31,927 nt of DNA from a virus. Each line of letters opens with the position of its first letter. Position 1 is the stretch's first letter. The stretch is from positions 1 through 31,927 of IMG/VR virus record IMGVR_UViG_3300037427_000343; one strand, 5' to 3'. Under the pieces are notes generated by a model. The model searched no databases, was not told the DNA's origin, and saw nothing but the letters and a program-made list of their open reading frames with translations. Position numbers and translations under genes: made by a program. Positions 31,258-31,927 of this stretch are shown here, in pieces.

Positions 31258-31505
31258 TGTTCCCAATGTAGAGCATTAAATTCAGCGATTGATAGATACT
31301 CAGGGTCATGCAATTTGCCCAACTGATCTACATCTTCATCACCATTTTCATCATAACAAATGAATACAAATTCCTCGAAGAAATGTTCAACAGATGGCAC
31401 ATTTTCTCTTTCAATACATCTTAAAATGTCACCAATTTGTTCATCATCCATGTTACATTCATCAATGCAAAATGCAATGTTTTTCTCTAATTGTGATGTG
31501 CTCAT
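31254..31505 (-). CDS. Hypothetical acidic protein, 83 aa
   Basis: 83 residues, very acidic: LEKNIAFCIDECNMDDEQIG, then RCIERENVPSVEHFFEEFVF and CYDENGDEDVDQLGKLHDPE. It has three N-terminal cysteines. A good Shine-Dalgarno (GGAGGG) lies nine bases before the ATG and is encoded by the LEGN ending of the upstream gene. The stop overlaps the next ATG. The function is unknown. Confidence 0.65.
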   Translation of the reverse strand: MSTSQLEKNIAFCIDECNMDDEQIGDILRCIERENVPSVEHFFEEFVFICYDENGDEDVDQLGKLHDPEYLSIAEFNALHWEQ

Positions 31506-31507
31506 TG

Positions 31508-31660
31508 TTAATTACCCTCCAATAAAATGTTAGTTTCCAATTCAAATACCTCTGGTGAGATATTCTTTTCTCTTGCAAGTGCTTCGAGAAAAATGTTAGT
31601 GACCTGATCTAATTCATCACCAGTAAGTAAATCATAGAGATCAATCTTTGTTTCAGTCAT
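31508..31660 (-). CDS. Hypothetical protein, 50 aa
   Basis: An ATG frame of 50 residues: MTETKIDLYDLLTGDELDQV then TNIFLEALAREKNISPEVFE and LETNILLEGN. It looks helical and acidic. Its last codons contain the GGAGGG used by the next gene. GGAG lies nine bases before its own ATG. An in-frame ATG five codons upstream is possible but overlaps the previous gene. The function is unknown. Confidence 0.6.
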   Translation of the reverse strand: MTETKIDLYDLLTGDELDQVTNIFLEALAREKNISPEVFELETNILLEGN

Positions 31661-31662
31661 TG

Positions 31663-31927
31663 TTAAGAACTCCATGTGAATTGTGGTTGCTCAAGTATAA
31701 TATCTCTGACTCTTTCACGATCTAAACTATCACCTCCACCCCAACTATATGTTACATTGAACCATCTTCCGTTATTACTTTCTGCCTCTTGTATCCTTTT
31801 ACGATATACTTTAAAAGCATCTAATATGTCATCCTTAGTTAAACCTTTTATAGGGTAGATTGTATCATCATGTTCACCATAAAATGACCAGATGTATTCA
31901 ACGAAAGAGTTTAAATTAGTAATGCTC
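31663..31927 (-). CDS. Hypothetical protein, N-terminus beyond window edge
   Basis: The frame is open from the right edge to a TAA at 31663, with 88 codons visible. Readable parts are NLNSFVEYIWSFYGEHDDTI, YPIKGLTKDDILDAFKVYRK, and WFNVTYSWGGGDSLDRERVR followed by DIILEQPQFTWSS at the C-terminus. The combination of SFYG, YP-x-K-G-L-T and W-G-G-G-D-S-[LI]-D-R-E-R-V-R is familiar from cyanophage hypothetical proteins without a known role. The stop is two bases before the next ATG. Confidence 0.65.
   Translation of the reverse strand, partial: SITNLNSFVEYIWSFYGEHDDTIYPIKGLTKDDILDAFKVYRKRIQEAESNNGRWFNVTYSWGGGDSLDRERVRDIILEQPQFTWSS

Overview
The window looks like part of an AT-rich T4-like myovirus that infects a cyanobacterium (a marine-type cyanophage). 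Two things point to this. First, there is a syntenic run of T4-type baseplate genes (25, 6, a gene-7 equivalent, 8, then a DUF4815 protein in the gene 9/10 position) with TATAAATA late promoters. Second, next to it sits a DUF2997 + DUF1257 (Ycf35) pair, which is characteristic of cyanobacteria and plastids. Every gene I can support lies on the minus strand, so transcription runs from high to low coordinates. Family assignments come from reading the sequence and from recollection of T4 and cyanophage proteins; no database search was possible.

Region 1, about 31927-28130, is a dense block of small genes of 36 to about 115 codons. None has a function I can name. They are linked by 1-4 base stop/start overlaps and a recurring Shine-Dalgarno junction, and punctuated by two hairpin terminators (near 30890 and 28790). 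Several of these genes are too short for ordinary ORF cut-offs. Region 2, 28129-27537, is about 590 bases without a convincing gene. It holds a perfect sigma-70 consensus promoter on the minus strand, a 9-base word present four times (two copies as an inverted repeat), and an inverted pair of TTTTCCACA sequences resembling cyanobacterial DnaA boxes beside an AT-rich stretch.

Region 3, 27536-24484, is an accessory block: two small proteins, a 2OG-Fe(II) oxygenase-like protein, a sigma-70 promoter, a GT-A-like glycosyltransferase, a run of overlapping tiny genes (including a 47-aa basic protein in an overlapping frame and a 28-aa membrane peptide), then DUF2997 and Ycf35/DUF1257.

Region 4, 24473-1, is the late baseplate operon. 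A TATAAATA promoter precedes gp25 and gp6. These are followed by an enormous 5136-residue gp7-position protein, then a second TATAAATA promoter that contains the stop codon of that gene, then gp8 and a very large DUF4815 protein that runs off the left edge. The giant protein appears to keep the C-terminal core of T4 gp7, but split by an insertion of roughly 2200 residues and followed by roughly 2650 extra residues. The extra part includes nine copies of a Cys/Asp/YPR-DP repeat. I see no tRNA, IS element, integrase, attachment site or CRISPR array.
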